Shown here piece after piece: positions 30,645 through 38,250 of a stretch of DNA of 40,088 bases. Below the pieces are notes generated by a model. The model ran no database searches. It had not been told where the DNA came from and saw only the letters and a program-made list of their open reading frames with translations. This DNA is from a virus, in the IMG/VR virus record IMGVR_UViG_3300009379_000002, positions 1-40,088 of that record. One strand, 5' to 3'. Numbering within the stretch: position 1 is the stretch's first letter; each line of letters opens with the position of its first letter. The position numbers and the translations under genes are program-made.

Positions 30645-30980
30645 TTATTTTTCCGCCGTGGGGCGGTTTGGTTGCTCATTTTTGCTGAGGTGTTTTTGAT
30701 ATTGAGATTCGTAAAAATCAAAAGAATTATTTCCTTCGGTGCCGTCTTTTTTTAGCACTCTGCCGGAGACCTGCCATTCGAGTCTACCTCCTGCATGAAA
30801 CCCTTTAACCCTTTTAATAATTCCCTTTTTTCCTCGATGTGACCACCCACAAATCGTCACCTCTTCCCCGATTTTCAAAGGGCATTTTTCATCTGCATAT
30901 TTTTGCCGAAGTTTATCCATTTGCGAAATGATGAGTTTTTTGCACGCCTCAAGTCTTCTGTGTTCTAAATTGTAATCCAT
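30645..30980 (-). CDS. Hypothetical small protein, SH3-like middle
   Basis: 111 aa. N-terminal helix (LEACKKLIISQMDKLRQKYA), then a compact beta part (GEEVTICGWSHRGKKGIIKR) that looks like a small barrel, and a charged tail. ATG 30980 follows GGAGG. No specific function. Confidence 0.5.
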   Translation of the reverse strand: MDYNLEHRRLEACKKLIISQMDKLRQKYADEKCPLKIGEEVTICGWSHRGKKGIIKRVKGFHAGGRLEWQVSGRVLKKDGTEGNNSFDFYESQYQKHLSKNEQPNRPTAEK

Positions 30981-31129
30981 TGGTTTCCTCCTTCATATTT
31001 ACTTCTTTCAGTTCAATAAAAAAGTTAAAAAAAATAAACATCTTTAATTTCGCCTCAAACTCAATCCGCTCATATTCAAGCAAGCATTTTTAATTGTTCG
31101 CTGACGATTTTGGCTTCATATTTTCCCAT
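30981..31129 (-). pseudogene. Frameshifted small gene, partial copy of the 98-aa gene
   Basis: From ATG 31129, in a start region identical to 31824 (21-bp repeat), MGKYEAKIVSEQLKMLA stops after 17 codons. One base fewer in the A5 run before the stop would open a frame containing LLEYERIEFEAKLK, which parallels LLEYKRIEFEAERLKF at the start of the neighbouring 98-aa gene. So this looks like a broken duplicate, or a sequencing indel in a homopolymer. Confidence 0.4.
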
Positions 31130-31145
31130 CAAATAAACTCCTCCA
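31125..31145 (-). repeat. 21-bp start-region repeat, copy 1
   Basis: Identical to 31820-31840. On the minus strand it carries GGAGGAG and the TTGATGGG start. See findings. Confidence 0.88.
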
Positions 31146-31150
31146 AAAAC

Positions 31151-31447
31151 TTATAAAAATTTCAATTCTCTTTCTCCTGTAAAATCCCATAGCCAGCGCC
31201 CGTCTTTCAGCGTATAGGTGCCATAAAGTGTCCTTATTTTGCCAGCGTCCAATTCCCCTTTTCTCAACAGAATTGTTCCCGAATGCTTGACTTCTCCGTT
31301 GATAATCAATTCAAAATTTTTCTTGATCAAAATGCATTCCCCCTCTAACATCATGTCGTGTAAATATAAACAATAGTAAAATTTAAGCCTTTCGGCCTCA
31401 AACTCAATCCGTTTATATTCAAGCAATCTTTCAAGTTCCGGTAACAT
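31151..31447 (-). CDS. Hypothetical small protein
   Basis: 98 aa, helical N-terminus (LPELERLLEYKRIEFEAERL) and a beta-rich rest (KNFELIINGEVKHSGTILLR; GTYTLKDGRWLWDFTGEREL). The N-terminal helix is partly duplicated in the broken gene just downstream. Function unknown. Confidence 0.5.
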   Translation of the reverse strand: MLPELERLLEYKRIEFEAERLKFYYCLYLHDMMLEGECILIKKNFELIINGEVKHSGTILLRKGELDAGKIRTLYGTYTLKDGRWLWDFTGERELKFL

Positions 31448-31824
31448 TAAGCCTCTCCGCCTGTTCCATGAATTGAAGGTGTTATCCCTATTTCTTTTTC
31501 AAGCTGATAAATCCCTTTTTCAATCTCCTTTATCCGTTCTTTATTTTTGCACTCGATTGGCTCTCGCACGCCTTCATAAAGAGAATGCATTGGGTCTTTT
31601 TTGAGCTTTTCAATTTTTGCATTATATTCCTCATCCGTCATATTTCCCCGTCTTGGTACTGCGAAGGAAAGCAGTTCACATCCTCTGCAATCTCCGCAAT
31701 TTTCAAAAGGCCCGTTTGACATAAAATATTTTGCAAAATCAGAATTTTTTTTGCTTCTCAATTTGCTTTCATTTTTTGTCTTTAAAATAGTGACTCCGTT
31801 TAAAACAAATGATATCTTGCCCAT
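31447..31824 (-). CDS. Hypothetical protein with Cys cluster
   Basis: 125 aa from ATG 31824. Residues ~36-50 carry CGDCRGCE, a metal-binding Cys group (CxxCxxC); the rest is charged and helical (EEYNAKIEKLKKDPMHSLYE). The start overlaps the helicase stop. May be a small iron-sulfur or zinc protein acting with the helicase. Confidence 0.5.
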   Translation of the reverse strand: MGKISFVLNGVTILKTKNESKLRSKKNSDFAKYFMSNGPFENCGDCRGCELLSFAVPRRGNMTDEEYNAKIEKLKKDPMHSLYEGVREPIECKNKERIKEIEKGIYQLEKEIGITPSIHGTGGEA

Positions 31825-31840
31825 CAAATAAACTCCTCCA
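31820..31840 (-). repeat. 21-bp start-region repeat, copy 2
   Basis: Identical to 31125-31145. It includes the stop of the helicase gene and the ribosome binding site plus start of the 125-aa gene. Confidence 0.88.
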
Positions 31841-33320
31841 GCGTTTCCTTAAACAAACTTTTTGCCCCTTTCCCTGTCAGCCCCTTCCTCAGAATTTCCA
31901 GTTTGTCTTTTCTTGCAATCTCGGCACTCTCAACCGGCTCGGCGCTCTTCCCGCCGTCTCCGGCTCCCGTCTGCGCCGCCTTGATCTGCTCCCGCTGTTT
32001 CAGCATGGCCGCCTTAACTTCCTCAGCATATCGGGCCCGTTGTGCCTCATCCAGAACAATAAGATTCCCGTCAACCATAGCAGGGAAACCCCGTTTCTGC
32101 TTCGCCTTGATGGCCTCAGCCTCATCGCTTATGAACTCCAGTCCGCAAATATGGCACCTGTCATTATCGAGCGAGTTCGCCACTCCGCACCGTGGGCAGA
32201 TTTGCTGACTGATAGCGTCTCTGTCCGGCGGCTGGTACTCTGTGTGTAGGTTCCATTGCCTTTCAATTTCCGGCCGGCCATGAATAAAAGTGTTACCGCA
32301 CGGATCAAGAATGATTCCGTATTTTTTCCCTGGTAGCGGCCTTAAAACTCTGCCGCACAGCTGAATATATATTGTCAGGCTCAGAGTCCGTCTCATCCAG
32401 ATTAAACCGTAAAGCCCCGGGATGTCCATTCCCTCGATGCCGATTCCAACCGTGCACAGCCCATTCAGCCGCCGTTTTCCCTCACCTTTGACCTCTTTAA
32501 TCAGTCGTGCTCTGTCGTTCGGGTGCAGGTTGGAGTGAATATGATCGAAACACCAACCAGCTTTATTAAACAACTCACTGACACCTGCTGCCTGTTCATA
32601 TGTCGAGCATGCAACCAACACCGGCAGCCCCCCGAAAATCTCGCCATACTGCTCGATCATGTCGCCGATGATTTCAGTCTCTCCGAGCAGATCCGCTTTT
32701 TTCTGCGGGTCATATTTGCCTGAGCCGTCATACAGCGGCACGGCTTCCCTGTATTTTTCCGGCACGATGACCAGAGGCTCACACAGAAATCCTTTATCAA
32801 CCGCCTCCTGAGTCTGTATCGTCTGCACAATATCGGTGTAATATGCGCCAAGCGGCTTGTTGTCGCTCGGCCGGTATGGACTCGCTGTCAGGCCTGCTCT
32901 CTGCGCTGACTCAAAGTGAGTGAAAATATCCTCCCACGTTTTCGCGCCTGAATGATGCGCCTCGTCTGACCACACCTCATCGAAGACCGTGCGCTCCGGC
33001 AAATAATCCAGCATGCTCCAGACTGATTGAGCCATGCCGATGTAAACATCTCGATTTTTCCCGTGGACTCTGCCGTTATGAATCAAACCATAATGCAGGC
33101 CTTCTTCTGAAATATCTTTTACCCACTGGTTGAAAATCTCAACCTGTGGCGTGAGCATTAGCGTTTTCTTTTTCAGCTTAATCCGGTCGCCGATAATTAC
33201 GACGCCGGTTTTCGTTTTACCGGTGCCGGTGCCTGAAACAAACAACGGATTCCGGCCGCCATTGAGCAGAGTATTGCACTGATAACGGGCTTCATTCTGA
33301 AAAGGGCGGGGGATGATCAA
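31824..33320 (-). CDS. SF2 helicase (DEAH, with C-terminal zinc ribbon)
   Basis: 498 aa. Walker A GTGTGKT (residues ~30-36), DEAH box WSDEAHHS (~119-124), TASPYRP (motif III region, ~146), and QLCGRVLRPLPGK (~320, motif VI). The C-terminus carries CPRCG and CHICG (~378-405), a zinc ribbon probably for DNA binding, then a basic, Lys-rich tail. Typical of phage SF2 helicases used in replication start or recombination. The TTG start 33320 overlaps the upstream nuclease stop. Works with the adjacent VRR-NUC and SSB genes. Confidence 0.9.
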   Translation of the reverse strand: MIIPRPFQNEARYQCNTLLNGGRNPLFVSGTGTGKTKTGVVIIGDRIKLKKKTLMLTPQVEIFNQWVKDISEEGLHYGLIHNGRVHGKNRDVYIGMAQSVWSMLDYLPERTVFDEVWSDEAHHSGAKTWEDIFTHFESAQRAGLTASPYRPSDNKPLGAYYTDIVQTIQTQEAVDKGFLCEPLVIVPEKYREAVPLYDGSGKYDPQKKADLLGETEIIGDMIEQYGEIFGGLPVLVACSTYEQAAGVSELFNKAGWCFDHIHSNLHPNDRARLIKEVKGEGKRRLNGLCTVGIGIEGMDIPGLYGLIWMRRTLSLTIYIQLCGRVLRPLPGKKYGIILDPCGNTFIHGRPEIERQWNLHTEYQPPDRDAISQQICPRCGVANSLDNDRCHICGLEFISDEAEAIKAKQKRGFPAMVDGNLIVLDEAQRARYAEEVKAAMLKQREQIKAAQTGAGDGGKSAEPVESAEIARKDKLEILRKGLTGKGAKSLFKETLEEFI

Positions 33321-33706
33321 CTAATAATACCCCACTCGGTCAGCCAATACAGAGCCTCGTCCAGTGAGTGAACCACTTCGACCAAACACCCGCATTCACG
33401 GAGTCGGGCGATAACAAAGGGCTGTGAACCGGTCAGGGTTTGACCTGGTCTTTTCACCTCTAGAAAATATGCGCGACCCTGGTACGCAAGCCCCATGTCC
33501 GGCATACCTGGTGTCATTCCCATTTTTTTCAGGATCATAATTATTGCAGCAACGATTCTTTTAGCTGCGCCTTTCAACCCGCCACCCGCTGCGCCTGCTG
33601 TTTTCATCGCTCCCTCGTTTGGAATTGAGTAATAAACAAAATTATGTTTCAGTGCGAGAGAGGAAAATTTTTCTGCAATTGTGATTTGAATTTCTGTTTC
33701 GGTCAT
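33317..33706 (-). CDS. VRR-NUC domain nuclease
   Basis: 129 aa. Core motif GMPDMGLAY (Asp 70), FLEVKRPG (Glu 83, Lys 85) and GSQPF (Gln 95), followed by RLRECGCLVEVVHSLDEALY: the VRR-NUC pattern of small restriction-like nucleases in phages. Probably a Holliday-junction or flap nuclease, functioning with the helicase encoded next. Confidence 0.88.
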   Translation of the reverse strand: MTETEIQITIAEKFSSLALKHNFVYYSIPNEGAMKTAGAAGGGLKGAAKRIVAAIIMILKKMGMTPGMPDMGLAYQGRAYFLEVKRPGQTLTGSQPFVIARLRECGCLVEVVHSLDEALYWLTEWGIIS

Positions 33707-33733
33707 TTGGTTTCCTGTTCGGGTTTCCTCAAT

Positions 33734-34156
33734 CTAAAACGGTATATCGTCATCAGAAAACGGGTTATCATCCATTGCCGGTGCTGCTGATTGTGCTGAA
33801 GCTGCTGGCTGAGAGGGCTGTCCGGTTTTTGGTGTCAGGAATTGGAAATCCCCAACAATAATTTCATATTTGGACTGATGCTTGCCTTCATCATTTTTCC
33901 ATGTTTGGTGATCCAGCCGTCCTTCAATATACATTTTATCGCCTTTTTTCGCATACTGGCAAATGGTCTCTCCCTTTTTTTTCCATGCTATACAGGAGAA
34001 ATAAGAAACTTTTTCTTTTTTCTCTTCCCCTTGATAATAAGTCCGGTTATTTGCAATTGTCAGTTTGGCAACCGGTATTCCTGTTTGTGTGTATTTTAAT
34101 TCTGGGTCACGGGTCAAGTTCCCGATTATAATTGCTTTATTTGCATCATTAGCCAA
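33734..34156 (-). CDS. ssb: Single-stranded DNA-binding protein
   Basis: 140 aa. OB-fold opening ANDANKAIIIGNLTRDPELK (residues 2-21), SYFSCIAWKKKGE, MYIEGRLDHQTW, a Pro/Ala/Ser/Gln linker and the acidic tip DDNPFSDDDIPF. The tip is the conserved SSB-protein interaction peptide. TTG start with GGAGGGA upstream. It protects ssDNA during phage replication and recruits partners. Confidence 0.95.
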   Translation of the reverse strand: MANDANKAIIIGNLTRDPELKYTQTGIPVAKLTIANNRTYYQGEEKKEKVSYFSCIAWKKKGETICQYAKKGDKMYIEGRLDHQTWKNDEGKHQSKYEIIVGDFQFLTPKTGQPSQPAASAQSAAPAMDDNPFSDDDIPF

Positions 34157-34168
34157 AACATCCCTCCG

Positions 34169-34384
34169 TTAATCGCTTAGTGTCATCAAATCCATACAGG
34201 CAAAACATTTTCTGATTCTCTCCGGCCTTTTGGCGTTTGCCGGTATAATTTCATGCAGTACCATTTTCCGGCCGCATGAACACCGGTATGCACACGGAAA
34301 TTCTTTTTCCCCTTCCTCGACCTCCCCGAAAGTTTTAACAAAATCGGGGCGGGAAAGGTCAGGTCTGTGTGATACAGAGGCCAT
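34169..34384 (-). CDS. Small Cys-containing zinc-ribbon protein
   Basis: 71 aa with YRCSCGRKM (about residue 33) and RKCFACMD (about 57), a CxC...CxxC set likely to bind zinc. The start overlaps the previous stop (TAATG). Located just upstream of ssb. A regulator or DNA-binding factor is plausible. Confidence 0.6.
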   Translation of the reverse strand: MASVSHRPDLSRPDFVKTFGEVEEGEKEFPCAYRCSCGRKMVLHEIIPANAKRPERIRKCFACMDLMTLSD

Positions 34385-34725
34385 TAGTTGGTCTCTGATT
34401 TTTTCTTTTTCTTCCTGAAGGCATAACCGAAAATTTTAAAATTGTCGATTGACCTGTCTTTAAGACTTTCGAGATGACTTTCAATTTCCTGTTTGAGCTC
34501 GTCATTGTTGAGGATTTTTATTTTAATTGGGCCCTCAACACCGATCCAAGGGGGGGTGTAGTTTTTTATAATGCTCACTCTTGTTTGTTTCTTCTCAAGT
34601 TGCTCACGAAGGTTACCATTTTCTTCATTCAGGAATTCAACAAGACTATCCTTCTCCTTGTCAAATTTTTTTGACTTCTTAGTCAACTCGTCATAGCTTT
34701 CTCTCATTATAGTTACAGTTTCCAT
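34384..34725 (-). CDS. Coiled-coil protein
   Basis: 113 aa. Long helices (residues ~1-50, KKSKFDKEKDSLVEFLNEEN) then a compact part ending in a basic tail (AFRKKKKKSETN). Co-transcribed with the zinc-ribbon and SSB genes. No family recognised. Confidence 0.5.
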   Translation of the reverse strand: METVTIMRESYDELTKKSKKFDKEKDSLVEFLNEENGNLREQLEKKQTRVSIIKNYTPPWIGVEGPIKIKILNNDELKQEIESHLESLKDRSIDNFKIFGYAFRKKKKKSETN

Positions 34726-34901
34726 TAATTACTCTCCTTAGATTTCTTTGCACAATATTTTTCTTCTGCTGCTTTCGGGTCTTTGTAATATTCTGACAGC
34801 GCCGAAAACATTTCTTTTTCATTGTTGAAAACAAATTCCTGACATCCGACTTCAACGATAAAACCATTGTTAACTTTTTCAATTTCTACGTTGTAAAACA
34901 T
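34725..34901 (-). CDS. Nested small protein (internal start)
   Basis: 58 aa in frame with the C-terminus of the larger gene. ATG 34901 follows AAGGAGAG at good spacing, stronger than the start of the long form. The domain resembles stand-alone small phage proteins with a GFIV(E/T)V strand. Confidence 0.45.
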   Translation of the reverse strand: MFYNVEIEKVNNGFIVEVGCQEFVFNNEKEMFSALSEYYKDPKAAEEKYCAKKSKESN

Positions 34902-35537
34902 TTTTCTCTCCTTTAAAATTTTATTTATTCCTTTATCTCTGGGTAGCATCAACGACTCCTTAGGCGGTGTTGGTTTTCTGAAACACCCCATTTCTAGGTC
35001 AAAAGATCCAGCGTATAGGGAATGATAAGGAACAATATCAGCAAGTATTCTGTTTTCGATTTCTGCTTTGCTTTTCATCAGTTCGGCAACCCTTGTATGA
35101 GATGACCCCCAAACTCTCATTCGTTCCTCCGCCTTTTTTGCTCGCCTTTCCTTCTCAGGGTCGATTGACCACGGCTCCCCGATTAACGAGTTAAAGTACG
35201 AAGCATCTAAAGAATGATGGCCTTCGTTCATAATCGGATACCTTCTTTCTCCCGCTGCTTTTCCTTCCATCCTTCCAATATACTGAGGATAAAGTGTATC
35301 TCTAATTCCCCTCGATTGTTCAACCATCTGCTTCGCCCATTCCTGATGAGTTCTGCTCTTCCCGCACTGCCTTCCTTTTTGCTGTACGCTTACCTTCTCA
35401 GGGTCGATTTGAGGCCTCGGCCCCCTAATCATCCTCAGTGGCTCCGCCTCCATCTCTTCCGAATCTGCCCAAGTTTTTCCAGCTTGATTGTGTTCTTCAG
35501 CCGCCGCAGTTGCCATCCGAAAAAATTTCATCCACAT
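34725..35537 (-). CDS. Hypothetical protein with internal start
   Basis: 270 aa from ATG 35537 (a GTG at 35543 adds two). Mostly helical and charged (REFIGEPWSIDPEKERRAKK region). The last 58 residues from ATG 34901 (MFYNVEIEKVNNGFIVEVGC) form a small beta domain that occurs as a stand-alone protein in other phages and has its own ribosome binding site (AAGGAGAG). So the gene is either a fusion or contains a nested gene. Function unknown. Confidence 0.5.
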   Translation of the reverse strand: MWMKFFRMATAAAEEHNQAGKTWADSEEMEAEPLRMIRGPRPQIDPEKVSVQQKGRQCGKSRTHQEWAKQMVEQSRGIRDTLYPQYIGRMEGKAAGERRYPIMNEGHHSLDASYFNSLIGEPWSIDPEKERRAKKAEERMRVWGSSHTRVAELMKSKAEIENRILADIVPYHSLYAGSFDLEMGCFRKPTPPKESLMLPRDKGINKILKERKMFYNVEIEKVNNGFIVEVGCQEFVFNNEKEMFSALSEYYKDPKAAEEKYCAKKSKESN

Positions 35538-35539
35538 AC

Positions 35540-35719
35540 TCACAGCCCCATTTCACAGGCATCAATCGCCCTCCGGTATTTCCTGAAAGACAAAATTTTC
35601 TCCCGTCTCTCCATACCGCCGACATATTCCCTGTACATTTTTTTCAGCTCGGATTTGTCCTCTTTGGCTGTACGGCGCGTGTCCTTCCGCTTCTTGCTCT
35701 CTCTGATGAAATTAAACAT
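35540..35719 (-). CDS. Small basic coiled protein
   Basis: 59 aa, start MFNFIRESKKRKDTRRTAKE, all-helical and strongly basic, with RYREYVGGMERREKILSF-type second helix. Behind TAGGAGAG at good spacing; its stop overlaps the next start. It is short and would escape default gene calling. Possibly a nucleic-acid binding helper. Confidence 0.5.
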   Translation of the reverse strand: MFNFIRESKKRKDTRRTAKEDKSELKKMYREYVGGMERREKILSFRKYRRAIDACEMGL

Positions 35720-35782
35720 AGCTCTCTCCTATATTTTTTATTTTTTGTGTGACATTTTTTGCTTTTCCAATTACCTGATAAA

Positions 35783-36535
35783 TTAACGGATATACTTCCG
35801 AGCTGCCTTCAGAAATTGATATTCCATGAACGACTCGATTAAGGCATCCAGAGATTTTTCAAAATTATGCTGCCCTTTAACATGGATTGCTGATTTTCCC
35901 AGTGTCCGGATCATGGTGGTTTTATTTCCCTTCTGAGCATAAATTCCTTTGCCATTGCTGAGCGGGTCGAAGATAAAAGGCTTTGTAAGATCCCATTTTT
36001 CAGCTTTTTTGTATTTGTTCATGATAGCCCACTTCTGACCACGGGCATTAAATTTGTCATTATAACCAAACCGTGTCCCGCCAAGCAGGAGAGACTGCGT
36101 CCCTTTGTCGAGTCGGAACCTGGGAGAGATTGGCCTCGCATTGCTCGCCCCTGGTCGTGCAGCATTCAGAGGAACAGGCACATTACCAAGCGTCATGGGG
36201 TTTCCGTGCTTGATCCCACCGTCTTCCTGTATGCCGAGATAATGGTCTTTCCCGCCTCGCTGCTTCCGGACAACGACTTTTGCATCTATTTTTGGCAGGG
36301 GTCGAATCGTGCCGTCCTTTTTTTTCGCATGAGCAGGGAAAACTTTTGTGCTCTTCAGTGTGTAATGATTCCGGATTGTGAAATCCCGTTCCAGCCGCCT
36401 GAGATAGTCCCAATTCTGAACTTTTGCAGCAGCGGTCAGTGTGTCAGCTCCGGCCATGTTTAACAGCCCGTGGTTCTGAGCGAGCCATTTAATCATTTTT
36501 TCGGAGTTGTCTGTGTATTTGATTAAGTCGTTCAT
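35783..36535 (-). CDS. Hypothetical protein
   Basis: 250 aa. Helical N-terminus (MIKWLAQNHGLLNMAGADTL), then a beta-rich middle with repeated Gly/basic turns (VVVRKQRGGKDHYLGIQEDG; GGTRFGYNDKFNARGQKWAI), ending in a helical tail. The style recalls phage minor structural or connector proteins (YLGIQEDGG-like), which is odd in an early operon. No confident family. Confidence 0.45.
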   Translation of the reverse strand: MNDLIKYTDNSEKMIKWLAQNHGLLNMAGADTLTAAAKVQNWDYLRRLERDFTIRNHYTLKSTKVFPAHAKKKDGTIRPLPKIDAKVVVRKQRGGKDHYLGIQEDGGIKHGNPMTLGNVPVPLNAARPGASNARPISPRFRLDKGTQSLLLGGTRFGYNDKFNARGQKWAIMNKYKKAEKWDLTKPFIFDPLSNGKGIYAQKGNKTTMIRTLGKSAIHVKGQHNFEKSLDALIESFMEYQFLKAARKYIR

Positions 36536-37224
36536 TGTTTGACCTCAATGATTTTAAATTCTTCTCGCCACACATAAGGGTTTGAATCCCAGCTGTAACC
36601 ACGTTTTTTGTTTATGGCGTCCCATAGATCAATAAATTTTTCCATCAATATGTCGTGAAAATCATCCTCTGAAAACATTCCCGAAACCGTGGGAGGGATT
36701 ATCCCCTCAGAGATAATATCGTTTACATCTATATCATGCAACCGTTCAACACTGACATTAACAACTTCAAGCCAAATTCTTGCGTATATTTTAGGCATGT
36801 GGATTGATGGTTTCCACTTTATTTCAGAAAAGTTCTCAGGGGTTCCATCTTCAAAATCATCATACTTTGATGTTGCTTTCCACGCCATGCCGTCAGATGA
36901 AGACATCCCGCAAGCAAACGTCTCCCGAACCCACAACTGATCGCCTGCTTGACCGTGTGGGCATTTTAAAAAAAATACATCGTCTGTTTTTTTTGAACGA
37001 AAAATAAAAAATTCACTTTCACTAACTTTTTCATTTTCGTAATCATATTTTGCATCCAACTGCTTAACAACCCGCCTTGTCTGAGTCTTTAAGAAATCAA
37101 CCCCTCCGCAATGACAGCAGGGGAAAGTATTGCTAATCTGCCCGCATTTTTTACATGTTAGGATCGCCTGAACCATTGCCGTGTTAAACAGTATCGGCTT
37201 TTCTTTGACTTTCTGACTATTCAT
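36532..37224 (-). CDS. ASCH-domain protein with inserted zinc ribbon
   Basis: 230 aa. ASCH-type frame: EKPILFNTAMVQAILT at the start, KTQTRRVVKQLD after the insertion, then GDQLWVRETFACG, WKPSIHMPKIYARIWLEV, LHDIDVNDIISEGI and NPYVWREEFKII, matching the phage ASCH/YcfD-like family that binds RNA or modified nucleotides. CKKCGQISNTFPCCHCGG (about residues 24-41) is inserted between QAIL and KTQTRR, adding a zinc ribbon. ATG 37224 overlaps the previous stop (ATGA). Confidence 0.72.
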   Translation of the reverse strand: MNSQKVKEKPILFNTAMVQAILTCKKCGQISNTFPCCHCGGVDFLKTQTRRVVKQLDAKYDYENEKVSESEFFIFRSKKTDDVFFLKCPHGQAGDQLWVRETFACGMSSSDGMAWKATSKYDDFEDGTPENFSEIKWKPSIHMPKIYARIWLEVVNVSVERLHDIDVNDIISEGIIPPTVSGMFSEDDFHDILMEKFIDLWDAINKKRGYSWDSNPYVWREEFKIIEVKQ

Positions 37225-37571
37225 TGTTTCACCCACTCCGGCAACAACCCTCTACACCTCAAAATTGCCTGCATGTTTTTAGATTCTAAAATCACATCGT
37301 CTGTAACCTGCGGGCCGTCGAAGCTCAGACGGCCGTTTATTTCTTTCTGGTCATGCAGACACTGAGCAATGCTGCGCTCAAGCTGCTCAATTTTTATTTC
37401 CAGTTTTCCGTTAATCCCCTGAAGCCGTGAAACCCTGTCCAGCAATAAAAACCCCGTACTGGTAAACAAAATTATCAGACAGAATGCAATCACCAGAAAA
37501 TATCTCAAAAGTACAATATTGAGCTTTTCCATATATACCGGTCTTTCAGTTACTGGTCTCTTATGTCTCAT
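37221..37571 (-). CDS. Small membrane protein with coiled coil
   Basis: 116 aa from ATG 37571. Single transmembrane segment (YFLVIAFCLIILFTSTGFLL, about residues 24-43) then a coiled coil (LQGINGKLEIKIEQLERSIA). This arrangement is like a spanin or envelope stress protein, although it lies in the early operon. Start overlaps the upstream gene by ATGA. Confidence 0.5.
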   Translation of the reverse strand: MRHKRPVTERPVYMEKLNIVLLRYFLVIAFCLIILFTSTGFLLLDRVSRLQGINGKLEIKIEQLERSIAQCLHDQKEINGRLSFDGPQVTDDVILESKNMQAILRCRGLLPEWVKQ

Positions 37572-37738
37572 AACAGGCGCTCCTTTTGCAATTTTTCCCA
37601 ATTTTTTTTGAGCTCTTCCGGTTGGGCGGCTGTGATGTCTCCGCTGCGCAAATCATTCAATAAATTTTTACAGAACAGAAGAAGAGCTGTATAGAAAAAT
37701 ATAATAATGAAAATTCCAATCCAGTCTGCTGCTGTCAT
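37568..37738 (-). CDS. Very small membrane protein
   Basis: 56 aa from ATG 37738 (an in-frame upstream start exists). One transmembrane segment (WIGIFIIIFFYTALLLFCK, about residues 6-24) and a charged helical tail. It lies between small soluble ORFs in an early block. A membrane effect such as exclusion is possible. Confidence 0.5.
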   Translation of the reverse strand: MTAADWIGIFIIIFFYTALLLFCKNLLNDLRSGDITAAQPEELKKNWEKLQKERLL

Positions 37739-37740
37739 AC

Positions 37741-37947
37741 TCACACGCTCAGGCTTCGAAGCTCTCCGGCTCCGGTTTCTGCATTCCGCAATGTCTCCCA
37801 ATGACCGACCACAATAATTCTTGCACCGGTTTTTTCTGATATTGTTCTGGAGAGGGCGGGGGTCATGCTGATCGAATCCGCAAATTTTTTGTCAGTGTTA
37901 AACACTGAGCGCTTTCCCAAAAATGTGAGCTGCTCTACTGCTGTCAT
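37741..37947 (-). CDS. Small hypothetical protein
   Basis: 68 aa, starting MTAVEQLTFLGKRSVFNTDK, with a central beta-alpha region (ISEKTGARIIVVGHWETL). Overlaps neighbours, so it is part of the same translated chain. Unknown. Confidence 0.45.
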   Translation of the reverse strand: MTAVEQLTFLGKRSVFNTDKKFADSISMTPALSRTISEKTGARIIVVGHWETLRNAETGAGELRSLSV

Positions 37948-38099
37948 TTGCTGACCTCCGCTGTTCTGCGCTCTTCAATCCCATCAATGCGGGTCATGCA
38001 GTACACTGTTTTTTTATTTGCCTGCGCTGCTTTCTCTTTTTCCGCCTGCTCTCTCAACGCCTGACAATTCCTGCTGATCATCTGTTCCTGTTTGGTCAT
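37944..38099 (-). CDS. Small charged protein
   Basis: 51 aa (MTKQEQMISRNCQALREQAE...). GGGGAGG upstream at reasonable spacing, stop overlapping the next ATG (ATGA). Overlaps the NrdD-like gene by 86 bases in another frame; its start and codon pattern favour it being real. Unknown. Confidence 0.5.
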   Translation of the reverse strand: MTKQEQMISRNCQALREQAEKEKAAQANKKTVYCMTRIDGIEERRTAEVSK

Positions 38100-38250
38100 T
38101 GCTCAACCTCCCCGAAATTTTTTTCATGTCAAAAGTTTTCCGCTCTTTGAATTCCTGCTGCTTGCCTTTATGCCATTGCTGCACCGGTCTGAAATATCCG
38201 ACCACTCGACTGTAAACCTCAACCGGCACCTTTAATTTTTTCTTGCTCAT
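38014..38250 (-). CDS. Stand-alone NrdD C-terminal (glycyl-radical) peptide
   Basis: 78 aa. VEVYSRVVGYFRPVQQWHKG and KQQEFKERKTF (residues 10-40) match the C-terminal glycyl-radical segment of anaerobic ribonucleotide reductase NrdD; Gly 18 in RVVGYF sits at the radical position. The rest of NrdD is absent, so this is a stand-alone peptide. It could serve as a spare radical domain for the host enzyme, like GrcA for pyruvate formate-lyase, or as a regulator. Indicates anaerobic growth. The last third overlaps the next gene. Confidence 0.6.
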   Translation of the reverse strand: MSKKKLKVPVEVYSRVVGYFRPVQQWHKGKQQEFKERKTFDMKKISGRLSNDQTGTDDQQELSGVERAGGKRESSAGK

